A DNA stretch of 64,000 bases. Origin: Colius striatus. Its lineage: Eukaryota > Chordata > Aves > Coliiformes > Coliidae. The DNA is taken from the NCBI RefSeq assembly GCF_028858725.1, contig NC_084773.1, positions 21,708,850 to 21,772,849 of the forward strand. The letters run 5' to 3'. The position numbers and the translations under genes were made by a program. Every line of letters begins with the position of its first letter. Within the stretch, counting starts at the first letter, position 1. Positions 23,074 to 34,914 of this stretch are shown in pieces. The notes beneath the pieces are model-generated. The model worked only from the letters and a program-made list of their open reading frames with translations, was not told the DNA's origin and did no database searches.

Positions 23074-24849
23074 CTAAGCTTTGGGATACCACAGGCAGAA
23101 AACCCCCTTGGGACACTCTCCCCTGTTTCTCCTGGCAGCACATTTTGCTACCCAAACTCACACTTGCAGGCAATGGTCAGTCAATCTACTCTTTTTAAAA
23201 CAACAATCTTCCAGTCCGTACATTTGGTTTATGTGCCCCACCACTCACTTAAAGCCAAAAAAACTGCTACAAAACTCTTTGTGGTGTCAATTCACACAAA
23301 AGCTTTCCCTCATTCCAAGAGATGACAAGCAGTAAGGACCTGCAGACACCATGACCTGCTCCTATTGCCAGCTTCAACATGTACTCCAGTCCTTTGGCTG
23401 GGCAGTGTAAGTTACCCTCCTGTCATAGTCACTTCAACTGGCCTTGATCCTAATTGATTTCATCATGCTACTTGTCTTTTTAACTGGAGTTGTGTAAAAA
23501 AACACTGCTCTGTGGCACAAGAAATTCTGTGCCCCTAACTAATTAGGATGCCCCCCCCCCCCCCCAGAAGTCAGAAGGATGCCATTTTCCATGAAAGTTC
23601 TAGTTCCTTTACAGACAAAAAGCTCTGCATTCCCACAGTCATCCTAGTAGTCCTCCACCACACCTATCCTGATTTCCATTAATCTTTCCTGCACACACTT
23701 GCTCAGAGCTGTGTGGAGCCATCCTGACGACTCAGTAGAAATCTGTCAGGTCTCCTGGAAACAGAGCTGCTTTCCTGGTCCTGAAGCAGAGACATCCAAT
23801 TCACCCGCTTCGGTGCTGGCAAGGACCAAACCCTACAAGCCAGAATTCACTTCTGTTCCCCACTAACAGTACTAAGAGCTCTGAAACTCAACATGCCGCG
23901 GCTGCAAACAATGCTGACCTGACTCACTCCTCACTTAGTGCACTCATGCATAAGACAAGGCAGTGGATTTGGAGGCTTTCCAGGAGCACTGGATGAGCTA
24001 TGCAGCACCCAGGTGGGAGGGGAAGAGGCTTCTCTTCTTTCACCAGGATGATTCATGTGGTAAAGTGGACTGCAGAGACAATGAGAGCAAATGGGACCCT
24101 TGCTACCTGCAAAGGGAGCTTTTTCCCTCAGGTAATTGTAGTTACAAAGGGAGGGAAGAAAGAGGAGCAAAATATTCACTGCTGATTTCAAACAAAAGCC
24201 TGGACCTTCACAATAGTTTTATATCAGCCTTCATCCACAAGCTCACAGCATTTTGTGGTACTTCAGCTCTGTGCTCCAGTAGAACTAACTGGGGGCTCAG
24301 CTGAGCATCCAGTAATAAAACATTTCAAGAGCCCACCCACTGCCAGAGTCTGCAATCTAAACCAAAACTTAAAGTTAATCCCTTTAGTCTTTGTATGTTT
24401 ATGTTGGAAAGGGTAACAAGAGAAAAATACTAACACAGAGAATGCAAAGAGCAGCGTATACGGAAAGAGCAGATGCACACAGGTATTTTGTGACTCAGAG
24501 AGAACTCTTTCCCTCCACAGCTGCCCATTTTTAGGACCTCTAAGAGTACCTTCTGATCCCACTAGAGCTGAAGGGTTGGCAAATACTCTCTAACAGGGGC
24601 CAGAAAGTCTCCTTCTGAAATTGTACCCTGAATCCCTTCCTTGAAGACTGGCACAGAGTTGTTCTGCAAAGCACCTCATGCATTCGTCTGCTGACCCTGG
24701 AACTTCCAAGTCCTTCCCCTGCCTTTAGGTCTATGCTATTTTATCACTAGAGCTGCATACAGTATGCAACTCAACTACATTAGAGCCCATTATACTCTCT
24801 GTCACCATAAAAATGCCAGTTTATAATACACTCAGGCAAGATGCTTTAC
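23074..24849. other. Intron sequence, about 1.8 kb, with a C15 run
   Basis: It includes the C homopolymer at 23551-23565. Small open frames around 23930-24560 lack paired splice sites in phase. Confidence 0.4.
23551..23565. repeat. C15 homopolymer
   Basis: Fifteen consecutive C residues, prone to length error and polymorphism. Confidence 0.95.
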
Positions 24850-25009
24850 TGTTTATGACAGATGGCAGAACTAAATATGCTTTAAATGGTTTAAATTGGG
24901 AAAAATCTTCCTCTCTCTGGCCATCAAATAACTCATTTTCTTGAAAATGAAGCAGTAGCAGCAGCTCTAAAATGGGGAATCTGTTGAAAGGCAAAGTTTT
25001 CTTGAAGGG
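24850..25009 (-). CDS. Internal coding exon of the left gene (53 codons)
   Basis: It starts in phase 0 after TGATGTGCAG and reads PFKKTLPFNRFPILELLLLL then HFQENELFDGQREEDFSQF, ending near YLVLPSVIN with donor ACA|GTAAAG. A leucine-rich helix is followed by an acidic loop. It joins the exon at 25159 directly and 23073 through a Thr codon. An internal AACAG acceptor is possible but breaks phase. Confidence 0.65.
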
Positions 25010-25158
25010 CTGCACATCAGTTCATAAAGCCTAACATGCTGCCAGGGCTGCAGCAGCCCACTGCCACTGCAGGGCAAGCACGCACACACATCTCACCCTT
25101 CTGAGGCAGGACTCAAGCAACAAACTGTTGTGCCAAGAGCCTGCACTTGCCAACTCAC

Positions 25159-25219
25159 CTTCTGCCCTCCCTGGCTAATAAGCCATAAATCGGCCCCAGT
25201 CAGCAGCTCACAAGGATTG
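25159..25219 (-). CDS. Internal coding exon of the left gene with a duplicated acceptor (20 codons)
   Basis: The donor AAG|GTGAGT is excellent. The text is NPCELLTGADLWLISQGGQK. The acceptor CTACAG occurs twice 15 bases apart (before 25219 and before 25234). The upstream one would add five in-frame codons, so both keep phase. It joins 27627 through a split Ser codon and 25009 in phase 0. Confidence 0.68.
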
Positions 25220-25234
25220 CTGTAGCAGGGATTG

Positions 25235-27626
25235 CTGTAGCACAAGGATTAATTGTACTTGTTTGTTCTAAGACGTAGTCAACCCTGAGATGGGCCTTCC
25301 TCAGATGCTGAGGATGCATTTACTGTAGCTTAAACTGTAAGTATATTGAGTAGTTGGCCTTTTTTTTTCCCCTTCCTTGTTTCAAGTATGAAGAAAACGA
25401 ATTAACTTCTCAGGCTCAGATAGGTCTTGGGTCTCGTTTCAGCAGTCTTCTGACACCCTGGAGCAGTCCACAGCAGCCCATGGCTACATCCCTAACGCTC
25501 AGAGAGTGGTTTTGGAAGCATCAGTGATCCTGACTGGCTTCCTGACCCAGCCAGCTCTTGGGCAGCCAGAAGCAGGCTCCTTCACTGCTAAGGCAGTGAG
25601 CTGCCAAGCTGTGCTTTGCCCACAGAGCCCAGCTTGCACTCAGAGGTGACCTGGGACTGCAGCTGTATGTTTGCTGTCTTGACAAACAGCATACCTAGTC
25701 CTAGGAACAGCCTCAGGGATCCCTTCAGGAACCACACTGAGTGGGATTAACCCAAGGGCTTAAACCTAGGCATGTGCTTAAGCATTTTCACAAGTCATGA
25801 TTTGAATTCACTTTCTTGCAGTTATTTGGTACCAGTTACTTGATAATCTTACAGTGCTGCTTCTACCATAGATTTCTTCCCCCATCTTTACCCTTAGATA
25901 AAAAATTAAAGAGACATTTGCTCATCTGAGCAATATTGACACGTCAAATTTGGTCAAACAACAAGGATCGATAATGTGCAAAACCCAAGGGACGTGCCAG
26001 GACATGGAAAAAGATAGTAAAGATCAAGGTGACAGCAGGTTTTAATTATGAGAGGAGAAAGTATGTTCTGTAATGTCTTTGCAATTTGAGACTATAATCA
26101 AAATGTCATCAGCCTGCCTCTTGTATTTTCAGTCTCTTAGGAAAATGACTAAAACTGGTATAACATTTTCAGATTAATTTTGATGCTTCCATCAGAAAGC
26201 CTGACATTTGGCTAATGTCAGACATCACCTACATTGTCATTTGATTTCGCTCTTCCCCCTTGGGTATCACTTCACTAATGACCTAGAGGTGGAAATGAGA
26301 TGCAATGAACAAATTAAGGACAAAACTTTTGCAAATGAAACAATGTATGCTCTGACATTAACATGCCACTCACTTCCATATCCAGAAATGGGTGGTATTT
26401 GTCAAGCCACACAATACAGGTATTTAAAAACTAAGGGTAAACATTCTTGGCATTTATCCAATTAGATGATGATCAATTTGCTTCAAGTACTGTAAGAATC
26501 TGCATCAGAACACAAGGTATGTGTGAGGAATATCACAAAGTCTCTCAGGTTTCAGTAGGAAGGTGAAGATTTTGCCCTCCCTTTCATGTGAAACAGCGTG
26601 CAAATCACGAACTTTCTGTGCTCTCAGCCTACATACTCCTGCTACATAATTAGCCCCCTTCTTTCCTTTGAATCTCTTGGGAGTCTGAGATCAAATAACA
26701 TGCCAAAAAACATAAGAAAATTTTTCTCTGTCTCCTTCCATGAAAAATCTTGTGACACCAACTACACATCAGGATCCACAAGGAAAGAAAAACTCCCACC
26801 TTCTTAGGAAAAAAAATGCTGTAAGGAATGATTTAAGAATCAAAAGTGATCAAAATCACCTCAGTCAAGCCAAACACAAAACCTCTGCAGCTGGCAAAAA
26901 AACCGGAGATGCTCCCAGTGGACCTCTACTGGGCATTGGTGTGAAAAGCAACAGCGGTTACTGTGAGATGCACACAGACCATGGGGGAATTACTTATCTT
27001 CTAACCCATATCTTTTAGATCTCTCACGTTGATATTTCTCTGTATCTTAGATAATAAATACTGAGTGAATTAAGCTTGCCAGGATATGCAGGACCAAATA
27101 CACTACAGAGAGTTGAACTAGGCTTTGTGACCGCTTGCTTAACCGTGAGCCCTGGAATTCTACATTTTGCTTCTAACTTCAGCCTTCTACAGGAGTATCT
27201 TTACAATGCTAGAGAATCACACTGACCCAAAGCTATCATTCTCCATGCATGCCTCACTCCCCTACCACACTGCTGCCTTCCTGGTGAGAAAATAAACAAA
27301 CAAATGTTTCAAAGAGAATCCCAGAAATACTTGAACGGGTACCTGAAGGCCAGGAGAGAATGGAAGTACCAGGACGCATCACTCACCAACCTCTCAGAAA
27401 CATGTTTTTTCCTATGAACTATATCTGTTTAATTTGGGTATTTGAGGAGATCATTTTGCCCTATAACAGTATAAGTCAATCATATAGATCTGACAGCAAA
27501 AAAACTGCCCTGCAAAGCAGTGAAACTCAGAGCTAAGAAATCAGCAAAACAGGCCTCATGATTGCACGGTCAGTCTGTCTTTCCAAAATGCCTTCTGCCT
27601 TTAAAAACTCTAATCAACAGTTCCAC
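25235..27626. other. Intron sequence, about 2.4 kb
   Basis: AT-rich, with no supported exon. It is one of the places where an exon could have been missed. Confidence 0.4.
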
Positions 27627-27741
27627 CTCCCAAAGAAAGGAAAACAAGATGCCAACAACCCCATGCAATACTTCACCACGGTACAGGCACGGTGGGTGGC
27701 TGCAGGGCTGCCCAGCACCGCCAGGACAGGGCTCTGCCCCC
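27627..27741 (-). CDS. Coding exon near the 5' end of the left gene (37 codons)
   Basis: The acceptor is GTGTTCATTTTGCAG and the donor GGGAG|GTGGAA. Two bases, 37 codons and two bases. It reads GQSPVLAVLGSPAATHRACT then VVKYCMGLLASCFPFFG, which resembles an armadillo-type helix pair. A second frame is open but leads out of phase. It joins the start exon through a Gly codon. Confidence 0.6.
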
Positions 27742-27936
27742 CTGCAAAATGAACACGAGGTCTCACAGCCTCTTTGTATTTTATAGCACATAAAGATTTT
27801 TGAAGGAGCCTACGGAGCTTCACACACAACAATTGGGCTTGTATTTACTTTGTTCTTTCCCCGTTAGCATAAAATAACAGACTGCATTTTAACAGAGCAG
27901 GAAACTGACGCAATACAAATAAGGCGATTTTCTTAC

Positions 27937-28092
27937 CCAGGTGATAAGCAACGACCTGAGCCCTCCGCAGCACAGAAGCTGCTCCACCACCTCCCGGTTC
28001 GTACCCTCGGTGTGGGACCCGGGGTGACAGGTACCCGGCACAGACAGCAAATGAAACCCACCTGCACTGTGCCATCGCCACTACTTCTCAGT
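27937..28092 (-). CDS. Proposed start exon of the left gene (ATG at 28075)
   Basis: The acceptor GGTTTCTGTTCTAG at 28093 precedes a 17-base leader, then ATG in a GGCGATGGC context. The 46 codons read MAQCRWVSFAVCAGYLSPRV ... ASVLRRAQVVAYHL and end with one base at a good GG|GTAAGA donor, in phase with 27741. Another frame (NREVVEQLLCCGGLRSLLIT) also looks coding but runs into a stop in the next exon. The start is therefore chosen by phase and could be wrong if an upstream coding exon exists. Confidence 0.55.
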
Positions 28093-28455
28093 CTAGAACA
28101 GAAACCCCAGCACAAAAAACGTTTTCTAATGCTTTTGCTCTAAAGCTGCAGCCGCTGAGCCCCTCCCCACCCTTCCGGGGCTGAAATGGCTGCCAGGTGA
28201 GGGCAGGCTGAGGGGCCACGCCCTGGCCCCCGCCGCAATGCCAGCGCCCTGCAGCCGTCAATGCCCCCGAGACCCCGGCACGACCTACCGGCTGTCCGGT
28301 GACCTCGGCGCTCCTCCGCGCTCACACCGGGCCGGCCGTGCCCGTGACACCGGCTGCCCACTGCGGCGGGCCCGGCGCTCACAGACAGTGGGGACGAGAC
28401 AGGACACGCCGCGCTGCGCCCTCACCGCCCCACCCGGCAGCGCACCGCGGCCCTC
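28093..28455 (-). promoter_or_regulatory. CpG-rich promoter and non-coding first exon of the left gene
   Basis: A compact GC/CpG-dense segment covers about 28140-28450 just upstream of the start exon. On the minus strand CAGCCG|GTAGGT gives a good donor with the exon ending at 28289, leaving a 196-base intron before the acceptor at 28093. The transcription start would lie around 28300-28450. On the plus strand an ATGGCTGCCAG|GTGAGG near 28184-28194 is a possible divergent start and donor, but no plus-strand partner exon was found. Confidence 0.5.
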
Positions 28456-29269
28456 GGCAGGAATGGCAGCCTCGGGGCTTTGCCGTCGAGCAGCTCCTTC
28501 AGAGGGCTGTGGCAGGAACGGCCGCCTCGGGGCTTTGCCGTCGAGCAGCTCCTTCAGAGGGCTGTGGCAGGAACGGCCGCCTCAGGGCTTCGCCGTCGAG
28601 CAGCTCCTTCAGAGGGCTGTGGCAGGAACGGCCGCCTCGGGGCTTCGCCATCGAGCAGCTCCTTCAGAGGGCTGTGGCAGGAACGGCCGCCTCGGGGCTT
28701 TGCCGTGAGCAGCTCCTTCAGAGGGCTGTGGCAGGAACGGCCGCCTCAGGGCTTCGCCTTGAGCAGCTCCTTCAGAGGGCTGTGGCAGGAACGGCCGCCT
28801 CAGGGCTTCGCCTTGAGCAGCTCCTTCAGAGGGCTGTGGCAGGAACGGCCGCCTCAGGGCTTCGCCTTGAGCAGCTCCTTCAGAGGGCTGTGGCAGGAAC
28901 GGCCGCCTCGGGGCTTTGCCGTGAGCAGCTCCTTCAGAGGGCTGTGGCAGGAACGGCCGCCTCAGGGCTTCGCCTTGAGCAGCTCCTTCAGAGGGCTGTG
29001 GCAGGAGCGGCCGCCTCAGGGCTTCGCCTTGAGCAGCTACTTCAGAGGGCTGTGGCAGGAACGGCCGCCTCAGGGCTTCGCCATGAGCAGCTCCTTCAGA
29101 GGGCTGTGGCAGGAACGGCCGCCTCGGGGCTTTGCCGTGAGCAGCTCCTTCAGAGGGCTGTGGCAGGAACGGCTGCCTCAGGGCTTCGCCATGAGCAGCT
29201 CCTTCAGAGGGCTGTGGCAGGAACGGCTGCCTCAGGGCTTCGCCATGAGCAGCTCCTTCAGAGGGAGCT
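28456..29269. repeat. GC-rich minisatellite, 15 units of 54/55 bp
   Basis: Units start at 28456, 28511, 28566, 28621, 28676 (spacing 55), then every 54 bases to 29216. The first four units carry TCGAGCAG; the rest have lost one base and read TGAGCAG. Variants differ at GGGGCTTTGCCG versus AGGGCTTCGCC and at the next two bases. Because 54 is divisible by 3, every frame on both strands stays open for long stretches, making false open frames of up to 367 codons. There is no splice or start context to suggest it is translated. Confidence 0.95.
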
Positions 29270-31194
29270 CTGAGGGATGGGTAGTGGCTGGACCTGCACC
29301 GGGAAACCTCCATCCCCAGATCTGGCTCTCCACACATCAAAAAACCCTCTCTCCCTGCCGTTCCCCACCCACGTGTGTGGCGTGTCGCCGCCTTGTCCAT
29401 GGTATTGGAGGGCTGGGCAGATGTCTGTCACAGGAACGTGCAGGCAGGGTGAGCACACGGCACAAAGGTACATTGTTGAGCACACAGTCACCCCAGACAA
29501 TCTGCTGTGGGTTCAGAAGCGATACGAAGAGGCATTTTGGTGTCATCATTTTTGGTGTTAAATCATTAAGCACAAAAATATGACACAAAAACCTGCACAA
29601 GCCGAAATTGTGTGACTGTCCTGAGAAGAGCTGCAGTGCAGCACAGGGTAAATGACAAGGGGACATTTCTGGGGCCCGGAACGACTCTGAGGACGTTCTC
29701 CAGAAGGATTCTCTTTTCGTGAGGATGACTTCAGTTTCATTTAGGATATGACAGTAGGTGCTACGTTATATGTGTGTGGAATGGTAATCAAACTGCAGCA
29801 TATGTGAAGAGTAGTTCAAATACCTCAACACACTAGTCATCATCAGTTTCCATAACTGAGCAGCTCACAGGGATAATGGGGCTGTCTTCTCTTGACTTTT
29901 CTTAAGGCAAAAGTTGTTATGGCACTGAGAAATCTAAAGGCCAGGAATTCTTAGTCAGAAAGCCATGACATTTTTTGCAGCAGACCAGAAAGATTGCATT
30001 TTGCTGGGGAAGGAGCATTGCTTTTTGATTCATTCATAAAATAATCCTTGGGGGCTGTACTGTAAGCATGGCTCAGGTCTTATACAAAGGGTTTGTATCA
30101 CGATGGTGAAGAGGCACTTCATTTTCTATGCCAACCCATTTTCCCCCTTCTGTTCTGAGACTGCCAGTAAGAGTTAATTGGTGGCAAGTGTGAGAGCAAC
30201 CGCTCTAGCGTGGAAAATGTCTTCCAGGGTCTCCACAAATGCCATCCATTCATTATTTTGCATAGACTGCCTAGGAGAAGATGGATAATGGTGTTTGATC
30301 AGTACCGACACAGATTAGAGTGAAAACAGTGACCTCCAGGTTAAATGTTTTCTCTTTTATCACCTATTGGCTCAATTAAAGAGTGTGTTCTGGAGAAATG
30401 ATATTGCTGTTATTGTTTGCCATGTTTAATTCAAACACCTATCTGCCTCCTTTTGGAAAAGAATTGGCAATCATCACAAGCAGCATCTTTCCAAAAGCAA
30501 TACATAAATAAACAGATAAATCCTTAGTTGTCTGCAGCAAATAAAGTAATTTCACCATGTTTTACTAGGCTCCAGAGTTCTATGGAAGTAACACATTTGT
30601 ATGCCAAAAACCTGTTTCCACCAAAAGCTGATTCTACCCTTGCAGAGTATCTGCCACCAGCTGCAGTAAGCACCGAATTGAGTGTAAGCTGGGTATTTCC
30701 CATCTGGTTCTGAATTGCAAAGAGCAGACATTGAGACTGAAATAACTGGGTAATTTATTGAGATAATTAAAATTAAGATCACTGAAATAATTAAAGTTTC
30801 TTTTTCTTTCACACTCGTGCCTCATCAGGAAAACACACCATCTGCCCCATTGCGAGGAGAACATTCCTGTTGCTTCTAAACACACAACCTGCCGATCACG
30901 AGGGTTAATACTCCCTCCTTAGTACAAGGGGGTTTCTGGATGATTGTGATGAAGTATGAGATGTGTTTATTCACTTCTTTGCCACACAAGAATGAAACTA
31001 ATAAGCCATTGTTACTGAGAGAACTGTAGACCATCCAGGCGTTTTGTAAAGAGGCAGGAATAGTGTTGAGTAATACAAATGACAGGAGAATCTGGATGTG
31101 ACAGTTCATGCTTCCTACAAGGTTATAACATAAAGTGCTGTGGTCTTAAAAATAGGTGATTTGTTTAGAGTTTCTCACAGTTCTTCCTAAACTC

Positions 31195-31345
31195 AGGCCA
31201 CAGCATCACAAAATGGCCTGGTTTGGAAAGGACCATTGAAGATCATCTAGTGCAACCCTCTGCCATGGCCAGGAACATCTTTCACTAGCTCATGTTTCTC
31301 AAAGCCTCATCCAACCTGATCATCCAACACTTACAAGGATGGACT
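31195..31345 (-). mobile_element. CR1 LINE 3'-end fragment
   Basis: The plus strand reads the reverse complement of a CR1 tail: CACAAAATGG, then GGAAAGGACC, ATCATCTAGTGCAACCC, CTGCCATGG and CTCATCCAACCTG. This is the usual order in bird CR1 copies. The element therefore lies on the minus strand and is 5' truncated. Confidence 0.85.
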
Positions 31346-32267
31346 TTTGCTTTCATGGTCGAGGGATGAGGGTTTGTGTTCTAGGAATTCATAATATATC
31401 TATAATTCAAAGCACTGAGAGAGGTGGGTGGCCTTTTCTTGTGTACACCTTTTGAAATCCTATTTGTCCTATCCGGAGAAATTAATCCTGCTAACAGTGT
31501 GCAGCCAACTGGGATAACAGAAGGCATCTTTGCAAATCTAGAAACCATATATATGTGGAGACTTTATCAGGGGAGAATTCTTTGTGCAGGGATGGAGAGA
31601 GCCAGAGTAGTTGAATACAGGTCTGTTTTGTCATGCTGTTACAGGACGCATGACAGCACTCGGTGCTGGACAGGATACAGTGCTCAGCACTGCAGGAGCT
31701 GTTCTGGGTTGTGCTATCATTTGGACAAAATCCCGGATCACCTGCCTTCAACAAGAAGTCAGGGTTTTCACTGGTTTCAGATCAGCTTGAAACTCACTTG
31801 CTGCATAATGAATTGTGACATCTTATGTTAGTTTGGTTCTTGCAGCCTGGTTATTTATCTGTGGAACAAGAAAGGCATTGGCCGTTAATAAAACAGCAAG
31901 TGACACGAGAGGCACAGACAGCATCACCAGATGATTCATTGGGCTGCGAATCAGGACGTGCAGGCTCTGTGACTGCAGATAATGGCAACAGCGTGAAGGG
32001 ATGTTGCATCGTTTTTCAGGTGCTGTCACAGCACTTGCATGGAGGAGAGCACAGCAGTGTCCTGCTGCTGCTTAGATTAACTCTGCACTGCTATTCTACA
32101 GGTGGTGTGGTAGAATCATGACAGACTGGCCTGTGCTAGGTCCCTCCCACTAGTTCTGAGTGCATCTTTTGTTAAATAGTTATGCCTCTTCACACTAAAC
32201 ACAGCCAAAACATCAAGATTTTTTTTCCTTGAGGCAGGAAACATCCAGCAGATAAAGGAACCACTCA

Positions 32268-32291
32268 TGTACCATTCTATGATTCTATGAA
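32268..32291 (+). mobile_element. CR1 LINE 3' tail
   Basis: ATTCTATGATTCTATGA is the terminal 8-bp repeat that marks CR1 3' ends in birds. The upstream body is too diverged for me to bound. Confidence 0.6.
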
Positions 32292-34914
32292 GGGTGAACC
32301 CTTCAGAAAGAAGGGGGAAGGATATTTCCCGGAACAAAATCCACCAGGTTTGCTGCGCGCCCATCATTAGCAGGAACAGGCTCCTGACTGTCAGTTAGAC
32401 AACTTGGCTCTTTCTAGCAGGATCCCCTACAGTATCACTCCTGTAACTGCAATGGAGTGAGGGGTTCTGGTTTTGATTTTTAATACCAAGGTGAAAGACC
32501 CTGAGATTTTAAAAACTAGATTTACAATTCAATGTGTGGCTGAAGCCAACAGGAAATCTTATGGGAAAGGGATAATGGCTTCATGCTTGTACATGAAGTG
32601 TCTGCATGCATGATGCATAAAGGCAGTTACTCTACCCAAGTCTCTTGGAGACTCATTTCTCCAGAAGAAGCTTTCAGACTTTTTTCCCCTGGACATATGT
32701 GTACTTCCCAACTGTCAGGGTCACAGTCTCTAGTTATGAAGTCTTTAGCAGGAAAAAAAGTCCTTCAGGAGAGAGGAGTTATATAACTGAATATCTATAA
32801 TTAAGCTGAGCTGTGACGCCAGTAACCATCCTGCACAAAACACAAGCTGTGACTAGTGCACTTTCTCATGCACGAGCTGAAACTGAGCCCTTTCTCAAAG
32901 GGGTTAAATAAATAATTCAATGACCATTTATAGTATGGTTATTGACTTTCTTTTTTTCCCCTTTGCTATGATACTTTCCTTTTCATCCTCAAAGTTGCTG
33001 AACTTCACGGTAGAGCAGTTTGAGCAGGACAATTGGCACTGTCAGGGCAGCAGCATTGTGAAAACGACGTCAGCCACTCCACAGAAACTCTTAAGCAGCA
33101 GCATTTTCACAGCTGGATCGGGGGCCAAAGCCTGCAAAACATGATCTCTCTAACTGCTCTGCAGTCACCATCTAGGCACTGAAATGGAAGCAGTGGCTTT
33201 TGTCTGGCAAGGTTGTTCTTTGACCAGAAGACCTGAAAGGGAAGAACAAAGAGCACAGGAGACAGTTGTAGTCACAATTCCCTGCCACGTCCACTCATGC
33301 TTTAGACAACGTGCTGGTGCTCTTCGGGTTCCACTGCCTTGTCATTGTCTCTCTGCTCAGTAGTAAACTTTATCTCAAAAGTAAACAAAACTGTTGAGAA
33401 AAGCCTTCCTGACCACTCCCCTTCTGAATTGGTAAGATGGAAAAAGCTAATAGAAAAGAAGTAATATTGATGTATTTCATCCTGACAGCTCACTACCACG
33501 AGCTGTTACTCCTGTCTTTTAGTTTGGGGTATTATCCCCCCCTTTGCCTATTTGGGGTGAACAATTCCAGATTAACTTGTTGCTTCATTTGCATGAGGAA
33601 AGCCAGTGAAGCTCTGCTCTTTACTGGAATTAAGATTAAAAGGGTATTTTCAGTTCTGCTCCTGATGCAGAAAGTAAGCAGTTTGTATCTCCTGCAAGCA
33701 AGCAGGAGAGGGCTGCCTGAGCCCACCTCTATCTGGATTGAGTTGTTTCTCCACAGCAGGCAGTGCCTCATGATGTCAGTCAGGACATTCAACCAGCAGT
33801 GAATTATAAGGGTGCAGGATCATTGTGACTTCTGTCCCTCCTCTGCAGCAACGGCTACTTCTAGATGAAAGCCCTAGATAAGCTGAATTTCATCTGGATG
33901 ACAGAACAAACCTGAATCATTTCTGGGTCCAGACATCAAAGGGTCAAGTTGCTAAAATCCTCCCCCAGCACGAAGACCTGTGGCAGCTAATTGCTTCCAT
34001 GGAGCCGAAGAAAATTCCCTCTGTCTTCACCATACTCAGCTACAGAAAATTGCTGCTCATCCAGCCACAAATATCTGACAGGCAGTCTGACAGCACCTCA
34101 GGGACAGAGGTTTTCAGGCAAAGTATAGCTATGTATCAGTGGCGTGTTCATGAGAAAATTCACAATGTGCTGACAATCCAGATCTCCTAGTAGCATCACA
34201 TAGTCCAGATAATATAAAAGCCCCAAATAAAAGGTGCCCCTGGGGTATGAAAAAGTAACTTTGGAGGAAGATATTAAAATATTCTGGGATATAAACCTAC
34301 TGGCAAGCAACACTGAACTCTGAGGGCAGTAATGGATGTGTCACAAATTCACATCGACCCAAAAGGGTTTATAAACCACAAGGTCAAAGGCAGCAGGTAC
34401 ATTTTAAACAGAAAAGGAGATAAAACATAAAGGCGAGTTCAAACTGTATTCGAATTCAAACACAGAAGGAGCCAACAGCTACTGAATTTCAACAGGATTT
34501 ATGTGACTGCTGCCTTTACAGCTTTGAAACCCTTGTGAATATCTATCTCCCAGAAGTGTGCTCACATAGGAGTAACTTGCTTAAGCAAATATCTTTAAAT
34601 CAGGTCTGATCAGCTCTATTCAGCAGGCACATGTCCAGTGGAAGGAAATTTCAGAACACAGCATGCAGCTGCAGAAGTGTTTTAATTAACAGCAGTACAA
34701 CACTATCACATGGACGTTTTCTTTCAAGCTTTCCAAGGAGTTTCTCTTCCATATCCCTTGCAGGTTTACCAGCACAGCCTCTGGCCTGTGAAATAAGTGA
34801 AGAAATTAGTTCTGCCAGTCACTGCCATTAGTGGATTTCTCCCAAGCATTTAGGATCTCCTTGTAGCTATGTATGTTTCTACATTACTACTGCAATACAA
34901 GCATCTGCCTCAAT

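Larger units (their letters stand above)
2202..28289 (-). other. Whole gene model: unidentified helical-repeat-like protein, about 17 exons
   Basis: This is the extent of a minus-strand gene rebuilt by hand from acceptor and donor sites and codon phase. Read 5' to 3' it uses exons ending at 28289 (non-coding), then 28092-27937, 27741-27627, 25219-25159, 25009-24850, 23073-22815, 21680-21616, 20865-20695 (unresolved), 20584-20526, 19859-19753, 19170-19063, 18153-18091, 15887-15773, 15371-15120, 11555-11531, 7613-7358 and 2321-2202. Each exon's end phase matches the next exon's start phase. The conceptual protein is about 655 residues, rich in Leu, Val and Ala helices separated by short loops. 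I see no signal peptide, membrane segment, zinc site or P-loop. That style fits an armadillo/HEAT scaffold. Large meiosis proteins such as MEI1 are of this kind, but I did not recognise the sequence and do not claim that identity. Some exons may be missing. Confidence 0.75.
29270..34914. other. Intergenic, no gene found
   Basis: Mostly AT-rich unique sequence with two small CR1 pieces (listed separately). The open frame at 31424-31831 has no splice context and no recognisable content. Confidence 0.5.

Noticed and set aside
28299..29583. Plus- and minus-strand open frames of 263 to 367 codons
   Set aside because: They are made by a stop-free 54-bp tandem repeat. Several frames on both strands are open at once, and there is no splice or codon signal.
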